In this document: in pieces, positions 24,059 to 31,669 of the stretch
How positions within the stretch are numbered: position 1 is the first letter of the stretch
Layout of the letters: the number at the start of each line of letters is the position of its first letter
Assembly (NCBI RefSeq): GCF_003143935.1
Contig: NZ_QFRX01000001.1
Coordinates: 6,644,966 to 6,708,965 of the forward strand
Reading direction: 5' to 3'
DNA from: Streptomyces sp. Act143
Lineage (GTDB): Bacteria > Actinomycetota > Actinomycetes > Streptomycetales > Streptomycetaceae
Length of the DNA: 64,000 nt
The notes under the pieces: model-generated
What the model saw: only the letters and a program-made list of their open reading frames with translations
Told to the model about the DNA's origin: nothing
The model's database searches: none
Program-made: the position numbers and the translations under genes

Positions 24059-25225
24059 ATGGCCATGGGGAGGGGGGAGCCAGACCACGGGCGACGGGCA
24101 TGGCCCGAGGGGCGGGTCAGGCGTCGCGTAGCCGCAGGTCTGCTGGCTGGGGCGGGGCTGGTCATTCTGGGCGCGGTGTTCGTCGTACTGCCGGGGGTGG
24201 TGGTCGACCACGATCTCGCCGGGGCGAGCGTCGCAGCGCAGGACCGGCTGAAGGCGGTGAACGATGTCCGAACGACGCTTCTCCAGGTGGTCGGCGGCCT
24301 GGTCGTGCTCTTCGGCGCGTATGCCACCTGGCGGCAACTGCGGGTGAGCCAGGACGGTTTGCGTGCCACCCAGGAGGGCTACGTCACCGACCGATTCAGC
24401 CGGGCCGTCGACCAGCTCGGCAGCGACAAGCTGGATGTGCGCATCGGCGGGTTGCACGCGCTGTGGCGGATCGCGGAGCAGTCCGCCCGCGACCGGGAGG
24501 CCATCATCTCCATCCAGGCCGCGTATCTGCGTACACACCTGCCCTGGCCACCCGCCGGACCGGAAACACCGGCGGCAGACGTGCCCATCAACGACATCGC
24601 CCCCCTGGAGACCCGCGCCGCCGACGCGCAGGTGGCGCTGACCGCGCTCGGCGTGCTGTGCCGGCACAGGGAGCAGTCCTGGGTCAATCTCAGCGTCACC
24701 GACCTGCGCCGGGCCGACTGCGACGGACTGTGGTTCCCCGAGGTCAATCTCGACCGCGCCTGTATGGAGGCGGCGGGCCTGTACCACGCCAATCTGACCC
24801 AGGCGTCCCTGGTCTCCGTCAACCTGCGGCACGCCGACCTCACGACTGCGATTCTCCGCCGGGCTCGCTGCGTTCTGAGCGACCTACGGGCCGCGAAGCT
24901 GGTCGCAGCCGACTTGCGTGACGCCGACTTCACCGAGACCGACCTGCGCGAGGCGAACCTGCGCAAGGCCGACGCCCACGGTGCCGTCTTCCGTCGCGCC
25001 GACCTCCGCATGGCCGACCTGCGCGGCACGGACTTGAGCACCGCCGACCTTCTCGGAGCCCGCCTGACCGGCGCCCTGGCGAGTGAGCGGACCCGCTGGC
25101 CCGCCGACTTCGACCGCACGGCCGCCGGGGTCGTCGACGCCGACGACCCCGGCTCCGAGCCCTCGCCCATACTCCAGCCGCCCGGGATGACATGGCAGGC
25201 ACCGCCGCTGAGGTCCACTCCTTGA
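24059..25225 (+). CDS. membrane-anchored pentapeptide-repeat protein
   Basis: 388-residue protein with two N-terminal hydrophobic segments (VAAGLLAGAGLVILGAVFVVL and LLQVVGGLVVLFGAYATW). A conserved cytoplasmic helix follows, YVTDRFSRAVDQLGSDKLDVRIGGLHALWRIA, known in many actinobacterial pentapeptide proteins. Residues about 230-335 form A(D/N)Lxx repeats (ADLRDADFTETDLREANLRKAD and so on), which fold as a right-handed quadrilateral helix. Function unknown; such proteins are often scaffold or DNA-gyrase mimics, but membrane-anchored ones are uncharacterised. Several ATGs cluster at the start. Confidence 0.88.
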   Translation: MAMGRGEPDHGRRAWPEGRVRRRVAAGLLAGAGLVILGAVFVVLPGVVVDHDLAGASVAAQDRLKAVNDVRTTLLQVVGGLVVLFGAYATWRQLRVSQDGLRATQEGYVTDRFSRAVDQLGSDKLDVRIGGLHALWRIAEQSARDREAIISIQAAYLRTHLPWPPAGPETPAADVPINDIAPLETRAADAQVALTALGVLCRHREQSWVNLSVTDLRRADCDGLWFPEVNLDRACMEAAGLYHANLTQASLVSVNLRHADLTTAILRRARCVLSDLRAAKLVAADLRDADFTETDLREANLRKADAHGAVFRRADLRMADLRGTDLSTADLLGARLTGALASERTRWPADFDRTAAGVVDADDPGSEPSPILQPPGMTWQAPPLRSTP

Positions 25226-25630
25226 CCAAGACGCGCAGGTCAGGACTGCTGCGACCACGATCCGCCAGACCGGCGTCACCCTTCCTCGGTGGCGTCCTGA
25301 GCGCGCCGAGTCCCAGGCCGTCACACAGACTCGGGAGCTGATATCGCGCCCAAGGCCGTTGGCTTCGGTGAGGTGATCGGGGGCGTGATGGGAGAGGGGA
25401 GACGGGCGAACGGAGAGCGGCGCCGTAGGCGACCGCGTGCCACGTTCTCGACTGCCGGAAGCGGGCATCACGTAGGTGCTTGCTGCGCGGGCCGCGACGC
25501 GGCACACAGCCCGCGAGGGGGCGGGTGCAGTTGTGAACGGGCGCAGGCCATGGTGCCCTTCGCCCTCCCGACAGCCAGGCCGCGGACCAGCTGTCGTACC
25601 GCGAACCAGGCCGTCGGGCCCCGCCTCGTG
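25226..25630. other. intergenic region, no gene seen
   Basis: About 405 bases between the convergent pentapeptide and sigma-factor genes. All frames give Arg-rich wrong-frame translations. I found no convincing hairpin, tRNA or repeat. Confidence 0.4.
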
Positions 25631-26473
25631 TCAGTCCGCGTCGAGCATCTGCGCGCGCAGGCCGGTCAGGATGCGTGAGATCAGGCGGGAGACGTGCATC
25701 TGGGAGATGTTCAGGCGCTCACCGATCTGCGCCTGGGTGAGTTCCTCGACGAAGCGCAGGTGGAGGATGAGGCGGTCCCGTTCGCTGAGGTCGGCGATGA
25801 GGGGCGCGAGGGCGTGGTAGTCCTCGACGAGGGCGAAGTCGGGTTCCTCCTGGCCGACGAAGTGGGCGAGCGTCGCGTTCTCCTCGTCGGGGTCGTTGCC
25901 CACGGCGGCGTCGAGGGACGCGGACGTGTAGCCGTTGGCCGCGATCTGCGCCTCGATGACCTCGTCCTCCGTCAGGCACATCAGCTCGGCGAGTTCGGAG
26001 ACCTTGGGGGCGCGGCCGAGACGCGACCCGAGTTCGTCGACGGCCTTGGCGAGTTCCGAGCGGGCCTCCTGGAGGCGGCGGGGCACATGCACCGACCAGG
26101 AGGTGTCCCGGAAGAACCGCTTGATCTCCCCGACGATGTAGGGGACCGAGAAACTGGTGAACTGCACGTCACGGGAGACCTCGAAGCGGTCGATGGCCTT
26201 GATCAACCCGATGGTGCCGACCTGGATGACGTCTTCCATGTCCTGACCGCTGCTGCGGAAGCGTTTGGCCGCGAAGCGCACCAGCGACATGTTCATCTCG
26301 ATGAGGGTGTTGCGGGCGTACTGGTGCTCCGGGGTCCCCTCTTCCAGTACGGCCAACTGGTCGAGGAAAAGCCTGGTCAGCTCTCGGGCGTCCTGCGGGG
26401 CGACCTTTCGCGGCTCGGTGATCTGCGGCAGCTCTGCGGCAGCTTCCGTCGTCACGTGCACGCGTGTCGTCAC
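25631..26473 (-). CDS. SigB/SigF/SigG-family RNA polymerase sigma factor
   Basis: 280-residue group 3 sigma factor. Region 2 is clear: NMSLVRFAAKRFRSSGQDMEDVIQVGTIGLIKAIDRFEVSRDVQFTSFSVPYIVGEIKRFFRD; region 3 has VHVPRRLQEARSELAKAVDEL; region 4 is LSERDRLILHLRFVEELTQAQIGERLNISQMHVSRLISRIL. The family is released from HATPase anti-sigma factors by STAS antagonists, exactly the protein types encoded over the next 20 kb. GTG 26473 has GGGAAGG upstream. The leader contains a perfect hairpin (26501-26520), and a TTGCC-N4-GACAA element lies 284 bp upstream. Confidence 0.95.
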   Translation of the reverse strand: MTTRVHVTTEAAAELPQITEPRKVAPQDARELTRLFLDQLAVLEEGTPEHQYARNTLIEMNMSLVRFAAKRFRSSGQDMEDVIQVGTIGLIKAIDRFEVSRDVQFTSFSVPYIVGEIKRFFRDTSWSVHVPRRLQEARSELAKAVDELGSRLGRAPKVSELAELMCLTEDEVIEAQIAANGYTSASLDAAVGNDPDEENATLAHFVGQEEPDFALVEDYHALAPLIADLSERDRLILHLRFVEELTQAQIGERLNISQMHVSRLISRILTGLRAQMLDAD

Positions 26474-26500
26474 AGTTGTCAGCCTTCCCTGGTCGCACAG

Positions 26501-26520
26501 CCTGCCCCTGCTGGGGCAGG
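26501..26520 (-). promoter_or_regulatory. stem-loop in the sigma-factor leader
   Basis: CCTGCCCC-AGCA-GGGGCAGG on the minus strand: perfect 8-bp stem, tetraloop, 27 bases upstream of the GTG of the sigma factor. It could be a transcript leader structure or a protein-binding palindrome. Confidence 0.5.
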
Positions 26521-26756
26521 ACGTCTTGTCGGGGCGCGCTTACCCGGCTTCGGTCACTTCATGTCCCTCGTCGTCGTCCGGCGGCGAATTCGGCCGGGTG
26601 CCAACTGCCGTGAGGGGGCCGCATTCCGGCGGGTGAGGCGCATGCCGGGCGGTGTGCGACGGGTGAACGCGGTCTTCACGAGACCTTCGCCACAGCCCTA
26701 GGTCGCGGCAGTCGGGGTACTCGATCCACATGTCAAGAAAGAACACCGACCAACAC

Positions 26757-26770
26757 TTGCCATTTGACAA
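26757..26770. promoter_or_regulatory. TTGYC-N4-GRCAA element A
   Basis: TTGCC-ATTT-GACAA, upstream of the sigma-factor gene. It matches 11 of 14 bases of the element at 28777 and has the same arm length and spacing as the one at 36586. It is a candidate binding site for one of the two MarR proteins in the island. Confidence 0.5.
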
Positions 26771-26910
26771 CTATAGTCGGCAGGCAACAAAGTAGCGGTG
26801 TCGGACGCGCATGGGGAAGGATCTTGAATGTTCCGGTGGGCGGGGGACTCTCCGTGCACTGATCCTCGGGACCCGTTCACGACGCGAGGTCCGGTGCCAC
26901 GGCGGATCGC

Positions 26911-27396
26911 TCAGGCGGTCCTGCTGTCGGACGACTCGGCGTCGTCGTGCATCTGCAGGGCGGCTGCTTCGCAGAAGGCGTCCAGCCCCTCCATCAGTGC
27001 CGTCCGCTTGGCGGCGGGCATCTGGTCGAGGACCGCCCGCAGCACCTGCTCCCGGCGAGCGCGCAGGTCGACGAGGAAGGCGCGCCCCCGGCTGCTGAGG
27101 TGCAGCCGCACTTCCCGCCGGTTGGCCGGACTCACCACGCGCTCCACGAAGCCCGCGGCCTGCAACCGGTCGCACAGGCGACTGGTCGAGGGCGGTGTGG
27201 AGGCAAGGTGGTCGGTGAGGGTGCGCAGGTTGATGCCGTCGTTGTGTTCCAGGACGAACAGCACGCGCAGTTGGGACGCGGAAGCGGGGGCGGTCGAGGC
27301 GCGGCCCCACAGCACTTCCAGCAGTTCGCCGGCCGTGGAGGTCATACGGGCGACCTCGTCGGGCTCCGGGCGGGGGCGGAAGGCAGTCACAGTCAC
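26911..27396 (-). CDS. MarR-family transcriptional regulator (first)
   Basis: 161-residue winged-helix regulator: SQLRVLFVLEHNDGINLRTLTDHLASTPPSTSRLCDRLQAAGFVERVVSPANRREVRLHLSSRGRAFLVDL contains the recognition helix and the RRE-x-L-LSxxG wing typical of MarR. It is divergent from the SpoIIE-type phosphatase gene at 27532 and resembles the MarR at 34729 that is convergent with that phosphatase's paralogue, so the pairs are probably duplicates. GTG 27396 assumed; the ribosome binding site is poor. Confidence 0.88.
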   Translation of the reverse strand: MTVTAFRPRPEPDEVARMTSTAGELLEVLWGRASTAPASASQLRVLFVLEHNDGINLRTLTDHLASTPPSTSRLCDRLQAAGFVERVVSPANRREVRLHLSSRGRAFLVDLRARREQVLRAVLDQMPAAKRTALMEGLDAFCEAAALQMHDDAESSDSRTA

Positions 27397-27531
27397 ACTT
27401 TCGCAGGCACTGGGATGTCCGTCAGCGTACTAGGTGCGCGGGCGGGCCATTGAGGCATTGGGCGACGGTCGCGGCCGGGACGAGCGGATTCGCCGTCCGG
27501 TGGAGCCCGCGGCCTCCGGCAACAGATAGGT

Positions 27532-28737
27532 GTGTTTTCCATCGTGAACAGATTTGTGGCCGCTGAGCGCGCACTGCGCACGGCGGCACCCCATGCGTTG
27601 CTCGACGCTCTCCGCGCCGCACTGCTCGAGCAGTACGGCGCGGAGGATGTCGAGCTGTTCATGGCCGACTACGGACTGACCGTGCTCCAGCCGGTGTCCG
27701 TCCTGCCGCACGTGCTGGAACCGGTGTCGATGTACAACAGCCCGGCCGGCCGGGCCTTCGGTTCGCAGAAGCCGTACCGCGAGGACCTGCGGGAGGGGCG
27801 GGCGCGTCTGCATCTGCCGGTCAGCGTGCGGGGCGACCGGGTCGGTGTGCTGTCGGTGACGCTCGACGGCGGCGAGGACTCGCGGCAGTGCGAGGCCGAA
27901 CTGCTGGAGATCGCCGATGTGCTCGGGCGCGAGGTCCTCGTGGCCGAACGGGACACCGATCTGTATCTGCAGGCGCGGCGCAAGGACCGGCTCACCCTGG
28001 CCGCCGAGATGCAGTGGCAGCTGCTGCCGGGCTGTGCCTGCACCCGCCCCGAATTCGCCCTGGGCGCTCAACTGGAGCCCGCCTACGCCATATTCGGCGA
28101 CAACTTCGACTGGGCCGCCACGGCCGACCGGCTGACGCTGTACGTCACCAACGGCATGGGCGAGGGTATAGAGGCGGCCCTGCTGACCAACCTGGCCATC
28201 AACGCCCTGCGCAACGCCCGGCGGGCCGGCATCCCCATCGCCGACCAGGCGGCCCTGGCGGACCAGGCCGTGTACGCCCACTACCGGGGGCGCTGCTATC
28301 TGTCCGTCCTCATGTTCGACTTCGACCTGTCCACCGGACGGGCCGTCGTCGTGGACGCGGGCTCCCCGCAACTGCTGCGGCTGCGCGGCGGCACCGTGGA
28401 GCGCATCGACTTCGACGCCCAGCTGCCCCTGGGCATGTTCGAGGAGACCGACTACGTGGCCCAGGACTTCCACGTCGAGCCGGGCGACCGGCTGGTCTTC
28501 GTCAGCGACGGTGTCCACGCGGTGGCCTCGCCCAAGGGGGAGGCGTACGGCGAGGCGGCCCTGGCGCGGGCCATCCACTCCACCCGGCTGCTGCCCGCCG
28601 CCGAGGTGCCGCGCGCGATCCTGCGCGAGCTGACCGGCCACCGCGGCGAGGCGGCGGCGGACGACGACGCCCTCGTCGTCTGCCTGGACTGGCGCGGCCG
28701 GCCGGCCGGGCAAGGAGGCGCCGACCCTTCCTTGTGA
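27532..28737 (+). CDS. SpoIIE-type PP2C protein, paralogue A (Asn in place of metal Asp)
   Basis: 401 residues. The N-terminal 150 residues form a GAF-like module (VELFMADYGLTVLQPVSVLP, GDRVGVLSVTL); from about 160 a SpoIIE domain begins LAAEMQWQLLPG. The first metal motif is GDNFDW; the second reads TNGMGEG at residue 207 where active family members have DGMGHG, so one metal ligand is Asn. The later SDGVH (D326) and the C-terminal DDALVV are intact. It is closely similar over its whole length to the protein at 33523, which has the reverse pattern. Either a phosphatase with altered metal binding or a binding-only protein. GTG start. Confidence 0.88.
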   Translation: MFSIVNRFVAAERALRTAAPHALLDALRAALLEQYGAEDVELFMADYGLTVLQPVSVLPHVLEPVSMYNSPAGRAFGSQKPYREDLREGRARLHLPVSVRGDRVGVLSVTLDGGEDSRQCEAELLEIADVLGREVLVAERDTDLYLQARRKDRLTLAAEMQWQLLPGCACTRPEFALGAQLEPAYAIFGDNFDWAATADRLTLYVTNGMGEGIEAALLTNLAINALRNARRAGIPIADQAALADQAVYAHYRGRCYLSVLMFDFDLSTGRAVVVDAGSPQLLRLRGGTVERIDFDAQLPLGMFEETDYVAQDFHVEPGDRLVFVSDGVHAVASPKGEAYGEAALARAIHSTRLLPAAEVPRAILRELTGHRGEAAADDDALVVCLDWRGRPAGQGGADPSL

Positions 28738-28776
28738 CGATCGCGTGTTGTTTGCCCCGCGCCCCCGCGATAACGT

Positions 28777-28790
28777 TTGCCATACGGCAA
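28777..28790. promoter_or_regulatory. TTGYC-N4-GRCAA element B
   Basis: TTGCC-ATAC-GGCAA, a 14-bp element with perfect arms, 62 bp upstream of the RsbR-like start that heads the stressosome operon. A second, weaker copy (TTGCC-GTAC-GGTCG) lies at 28806-28819. Confidence 0.6.
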
Positions 28791-28852
28791 TAATTCTCTG
28801 ATGGCTTGCCGTACGGTCGGCCGCAGGGGCGCTCGACAGGAAGAAGATCTAC

Positions 28853-29743
28853 GTGGTGGAGCACGAAACGGCCCCCGAAGTGGCAGAGCAGCTCAGTGAG
28901 TTCCTGAAGCGACGCCGTGAGCAGATCGCCCATCGATGGGCGGACGCCGCCCTGTTCAGCAATGTCTTCACCGTCTCCCGGGACGAGGCCGTCGAGGCGG
29001 GCCGGGCGGTGGTGGAGGCCTTGGCCGATGTGGCCCGCTCCGGCCGGCTGGAGGACATCGAGGCCCCCGGCTTCGACACCGTCAGGGACCAGCTGGGCCG
29101 TATGACCATCGCCCGCACCCAGGCCGGGTACAACCCCTCACAGATCGCCCGCGAGGTGGCGGGACTGCGCGCCCCCGTGGTCGCGCTGCTGCGGGCCGAG
29201 TTCGAGGACCCCGCCGACGAGCGCATGCACGCCTGCCTGCTGGAACTGACGGTCCTGATGGGCACGCTCCGGCTGGTGGTCCTGGAGACGACGATCAACG
29301 CCGGCGAGGAACTGATCGCCCGACAGCGCCAGCAGCTGCTGGAGGTGGCCACCCCGGTCATCGAACTGTGGGAAGGCGTCGTCGCCGTCCCCCTGATCGG
29401 GACCCTGGACAGCTCCCGCAGCCAGGTCGTCATGGAGAGCCTGCTGGAGGCGATCGTCGAACGGCGGGCCCGGTACGCCATCCTCGACATCACCGGCGTG
29501 CCGACCGTCGACTCGCTCGTCGCCCAGCACCTGATGAAGACCGTGGCCGCCGCCCGGCTGATGGGCGCGGAGTGCATCGTCTCCGGCATCCGTCCCGCCA
29601 TCGCGCAGACCATCGTCCACCTCGGCATCGATCTCGGCTCGATCCTCACCCGGGCCGGGCTCGCCGACGCCCTGGCCTACGCGCTCACCCAGCAGGGCAT
29701 CGCCGTCTCCGCCCGCCCGACGGCCGGAGTGGACTCACGGTGA
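28853..29743 (+). CDS. rsbR: RsbR-type stressosome co-antagonist
   Basis: 296 residues: an N-terminal four-helix sensor domain of the RsbRD type (EFLKRRREQIAHRWADAALF, then MTIARTQAGYNPSQIAREVAGLR) and a C-terminal STAS domain, VIELWEGVVAVPLIGTLDSSRSQ, AILDITGVPTVDSLVAQHLMKT. The Ser in VDSLVAQ stands where Bacillus RsbR has a kinase-targeted Thr. In stressosomes RsbR and RsbS form a shell that holds the RsbT kinase. Its stop overlaps the next start (GTGA), so the operon is translationally coupled. Confidence 0.92.
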   Translation: MVEHETAPEVAEQLSEFLKRRREQIAHRWADAALFSNVFTVSRDEAVEAGRAVVEALADVARSGRLEDIEAPGFDTVRDQLGRMTIARTQAGYNPSQIAREVAGLRAPVVALLRAEFEDPADERMHACLLELTVLMGTLRLVVLETTINAGEELIARQRQQLLEVATPVIELWEGVVAVPLIGTLDSSRSQVVMESLLEAIVERRARYAILDITGVPTVDSLVAQHLMKTVAAARLMGAECIVSGIRPAIAQTIVHLGIDLGSILTRAGLADALAYALTQQGIAVSARPTAGVDSR

Positions 29744-30159
29744 CCGACTTCCCCGCCATCCACCCGGAGCCGGTGCCGGTCCTGGCGTTGGGAGACATCC
29801 TCCTGGTCACCCTGCGGGGAGACCTGCACGACGGGGCGGCCGAACAACTCCAGTACGACATCACCCAGCGCATCGCGAACAGCCCGGTGCCGGTGGGCGG
29901 CGTCGTGATCGACCTGTCGGGCGTGGAGATCGTCGACTCCTTCCTCGGTCGCATCCTGGCCGAGATCGCCGCGAGCGCCCGCCTGCTGGCCACCCGGACG
30001 GTCCTGGCCGGCATGCGCCCGGCCGTGGCCATCACCCTGGTGGAGCTGGGCCTCACCCTGCCCGGCCTGGTCACGGCACTGGACGTCGACAGGGCCCTGG
30101 CCCTGTTGGGCCGCGCTCCCTCGGCGGCCCGGCCCGCTCTTCCGGAAGGGGGTGCGTGA
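29740..30159 (+). CDS. rsbS: RsbS-type STAS antagonist
   Basis: 139-residue single STAS domain: VLALGDILLVTLRGDLHDGAAEQLQYDITQ, then VVIDLSGVEIVDSFLGRILAEIA. VDSFLGR is the RsbS signature with the serine phosphorylated by RsbT. GTG 29740 overlaps the RsbR stop; the stop overlaps the RsbT start. The C-terminal 20 residues are an Ala/Pro-rich extension beyond the Bacillus length. Confidence 0.93.
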   Translation: MTDFPAIHPEPVPVLALGDILLVTLRGDLHDGAAEQLQYDITQRIANSPVPVGGVVIDLSGVEIVDSFLGRILAEIAASARLLATRTVLAGMRPAVAITLVELGLTLPGLVTALDVDRALALLGRAPSAARPALPEGGA

Positions 30160-30602
30160 TGCATGCTCCGCTCACCCCGACCCCACGCCTGCCCATCGGC
30201 TCGGACGCCGACCTCGCCTGGCTGCGCCAGCATGTGCGGCAGTGCGCCGCAGACCTCGGCTTCGGGCTGGTCCAGCAGACGAAGCTGGTGACGGCGGCCA
30301 GCGAGCTGGCCCGCAACACCCTCGTCCACGGCGGCGGAGGGCATGTGGAGATCACGACGCTGGGGAACGGGGCGCGCCGCGGACTGCGGCTGTCCTTCGT
30401 CGACAACGGCCCGGGCATCCGGGACGTCGACCTGGCCCTGACCGACGGCTACACCACCGGCGGCGGGCTGGGCATGGGCCTGAGCGGTGCCAAGCGGCTC
30501 GTCCAGGACTTCGTCCTGGACACCCGTCCGGGCCTGGGCACCACCGTCACCATCACCGAATGGGTCACCGGCTTTCCGGCGCCCCGCCCGGGGGCGCGGT
30601 GA
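30156..30602 (+). CDS. rsbT: RsbT-type serine kinase
   Basis: 148-residue GHKL ATPase: N box ASELARNTLVHGGGG, G1 FVDNGPGI, G2 GGGLGMGLSGAKRL, ending TVTITEW. This is the full RsbT fold, which phosphorylates RsbR and RsbS and, once released, activates an RsbU phosphatase. GTG 30156 or ATG 30159, both overlapping the RsbS stop. The stop overlaps the next gene. Confidence 0.93.
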   Translation: MMHAPLTPTPRLPIGSDADLAWLRQHVRQCAADLGFGLVQQTKLVTAASELARNTLVHGGGGHVEITTLGNGARRGLRLSFVDNGPGIRDVDLALTDGYTTGGGLGMGLSGAKRLVQDFVLDTRPGLGTTVTITEWVTGFPAPRPGAR

Positions 30603-31669
30603 GCAGGGTCTGGGACGTCCCCGTCCCCGAAACCACCCGCGTCCGCGACGTCCGCGTCGCGGCCGAGAGCGCCTGCGGCGCCGCCGGACTGGACGCCCGC
30701 TCCACGGCCGCCGCGGCGCTGGTGGCCACCGAGCTGGCGACCAACCTCGTCAAGCACGCCAGCGGCGGCCGCATCGTGATCAACCTGACCGGGCCCGCCG
30801 CCACCCTCGCCGATCCCGCGTACCGTGTGCAGATCACCTCACTCGACCACGGACCCGGCATCGCCGACGTCCAGGCGGCCCTGCGCGACGGCTACACCAC
30901 CGTCACCTCCTCCCTGGGGGCGGGCCTGGGCACCTGCCGCCGCCTGGCCGACGACTTCGACCTGCACAGCCGCCCGGGACAGGGCACCGTCGCCGTGGCG
31001 CGGATGGGCCCGGCCGCGGCGCGTCTGCCCTCCCGCCGACGACCGGCCGCCACGGGCACGGGCACCCGGGCCGGCGGCATCAACGCCTCCCTCGCCCACG
31101 ACGAGTACTCCGGGGACGCCTTCGCCTGGGTGCGCTCCGGCCCCCGGATCACCCTGATGCTCGCGGACGGGCTCGGCCACGGCGCGAAGGCCGCCGAGGC
31201 GTCCACCGCCGCCGTGACCGAACTGCACCGGCGGGCCGACCTGCCGCCGGCCGACATCCTGCGGCACCTGCACACCGCCCTGCGCCCCACCCGCGGCGCG
31301 GCCGTCGGCATCGCCCAGCTCGACGAGGACACCCAGCGGCTGTCGTTCGCCGGAGTGGGCAACATCGGCGCCCGGCTCCGGGCCGACGGCGAGTGGCGGC
31401 CCCTCGTCTCGCACCCCGGCATCGTCGGCGCCCACTTTCCCGCGACGGTCCCGCGCCACGCATCGGCCTGGCGGCCCGACAGCCTGCTCATCCTGCACAG
31501 CGACGGTCTCCCCAGCCGCTGGATCCCTCCGCACGACGCCCGCCTGCTCGGCCACGACCCGGCCGTGACGGCCGCCGTCGTCCTGCGTGACGGCAGCAGT
31601 GCCGCGCGACCGCTGCGTGACGACACCACCGTGGCCGTACTGGCCCCCGACCTGGACGGACGTCCATGA
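30599..31669 (+). CDS. RsbT-like ATPase fused to RsbX-like PP2C phosphatase
   Basis: 356 residues in two halves. Residues 1-135 are a second RsbT-like ATPase (N box ATELATNLVKHASGG, G1 LDHGPGI, G2 SLGAGLGTCRRLADDF); residues 150-355 are a compact PP2C of the RsbX type with all acidic motifs (SGDAFAWV, LADGLGHGAKAAEAS, HSDGLPSRW, RDDTTVAVL). In Bacillus RsbX resets the stressosome by dephosphorylating RsbR and RsbS, so this protein combines kinase-like and reset functions. It is coupled by overlaps on both sides. Confidence 0.9.
   Translation: MSRVWDVPVPETTRVRDVRVAAESACGAAGLDARSTAAAALVATELATNLVKHASGGRIVINLTGPAATLADPAYRVQITSLDHGPGIADVQAALRDGYTTVTSSLGAGLGTCRRLADDFDLHSRPGQGTVAVARMGPAAARLPSRRRPAATGTGTRAGGINASLAHDEYSGDAFAWVRSGPRITLMLADGLGHGAKAAEASTAAVTELHRRADLPPADILRHLHTALRPTRGAAVGIAQLDEDTQRLSFAGVGNIGARLRADGEWRPLVSHPGIVGAHFPATVPRHASAWRPDSLLILHSDGLPSRWIPPHDARLLGHDPAVTAAVVLRDGSSAARPLRDDTTVAVLAPDLDGRP

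Larger units (their letters stand above)
26474..26910. other. regulatory gap upstream of the sigma gene
   Basis: 437 bases without a credible gene between the sigma-factor start and the end of the leftward MarR gene. It contains the leader hairpin at 26501-26520, the palindrome half-site pair at 26757-26770 and a perfect ACTATAGT palindrome at 26770-26777. GGGTAA, which resembles the -10 of SigB-type promoters, occurs on the minus strand near 26540, but no matching -35 is evident. Confidence 0.5.

Noticed and set aside
26530..26600. GGGTAA on the minus strand upstream of the sigma gene, as a SigB-type promoter
   Set aside because: No GTTT-type -35 at the required distance could be found.
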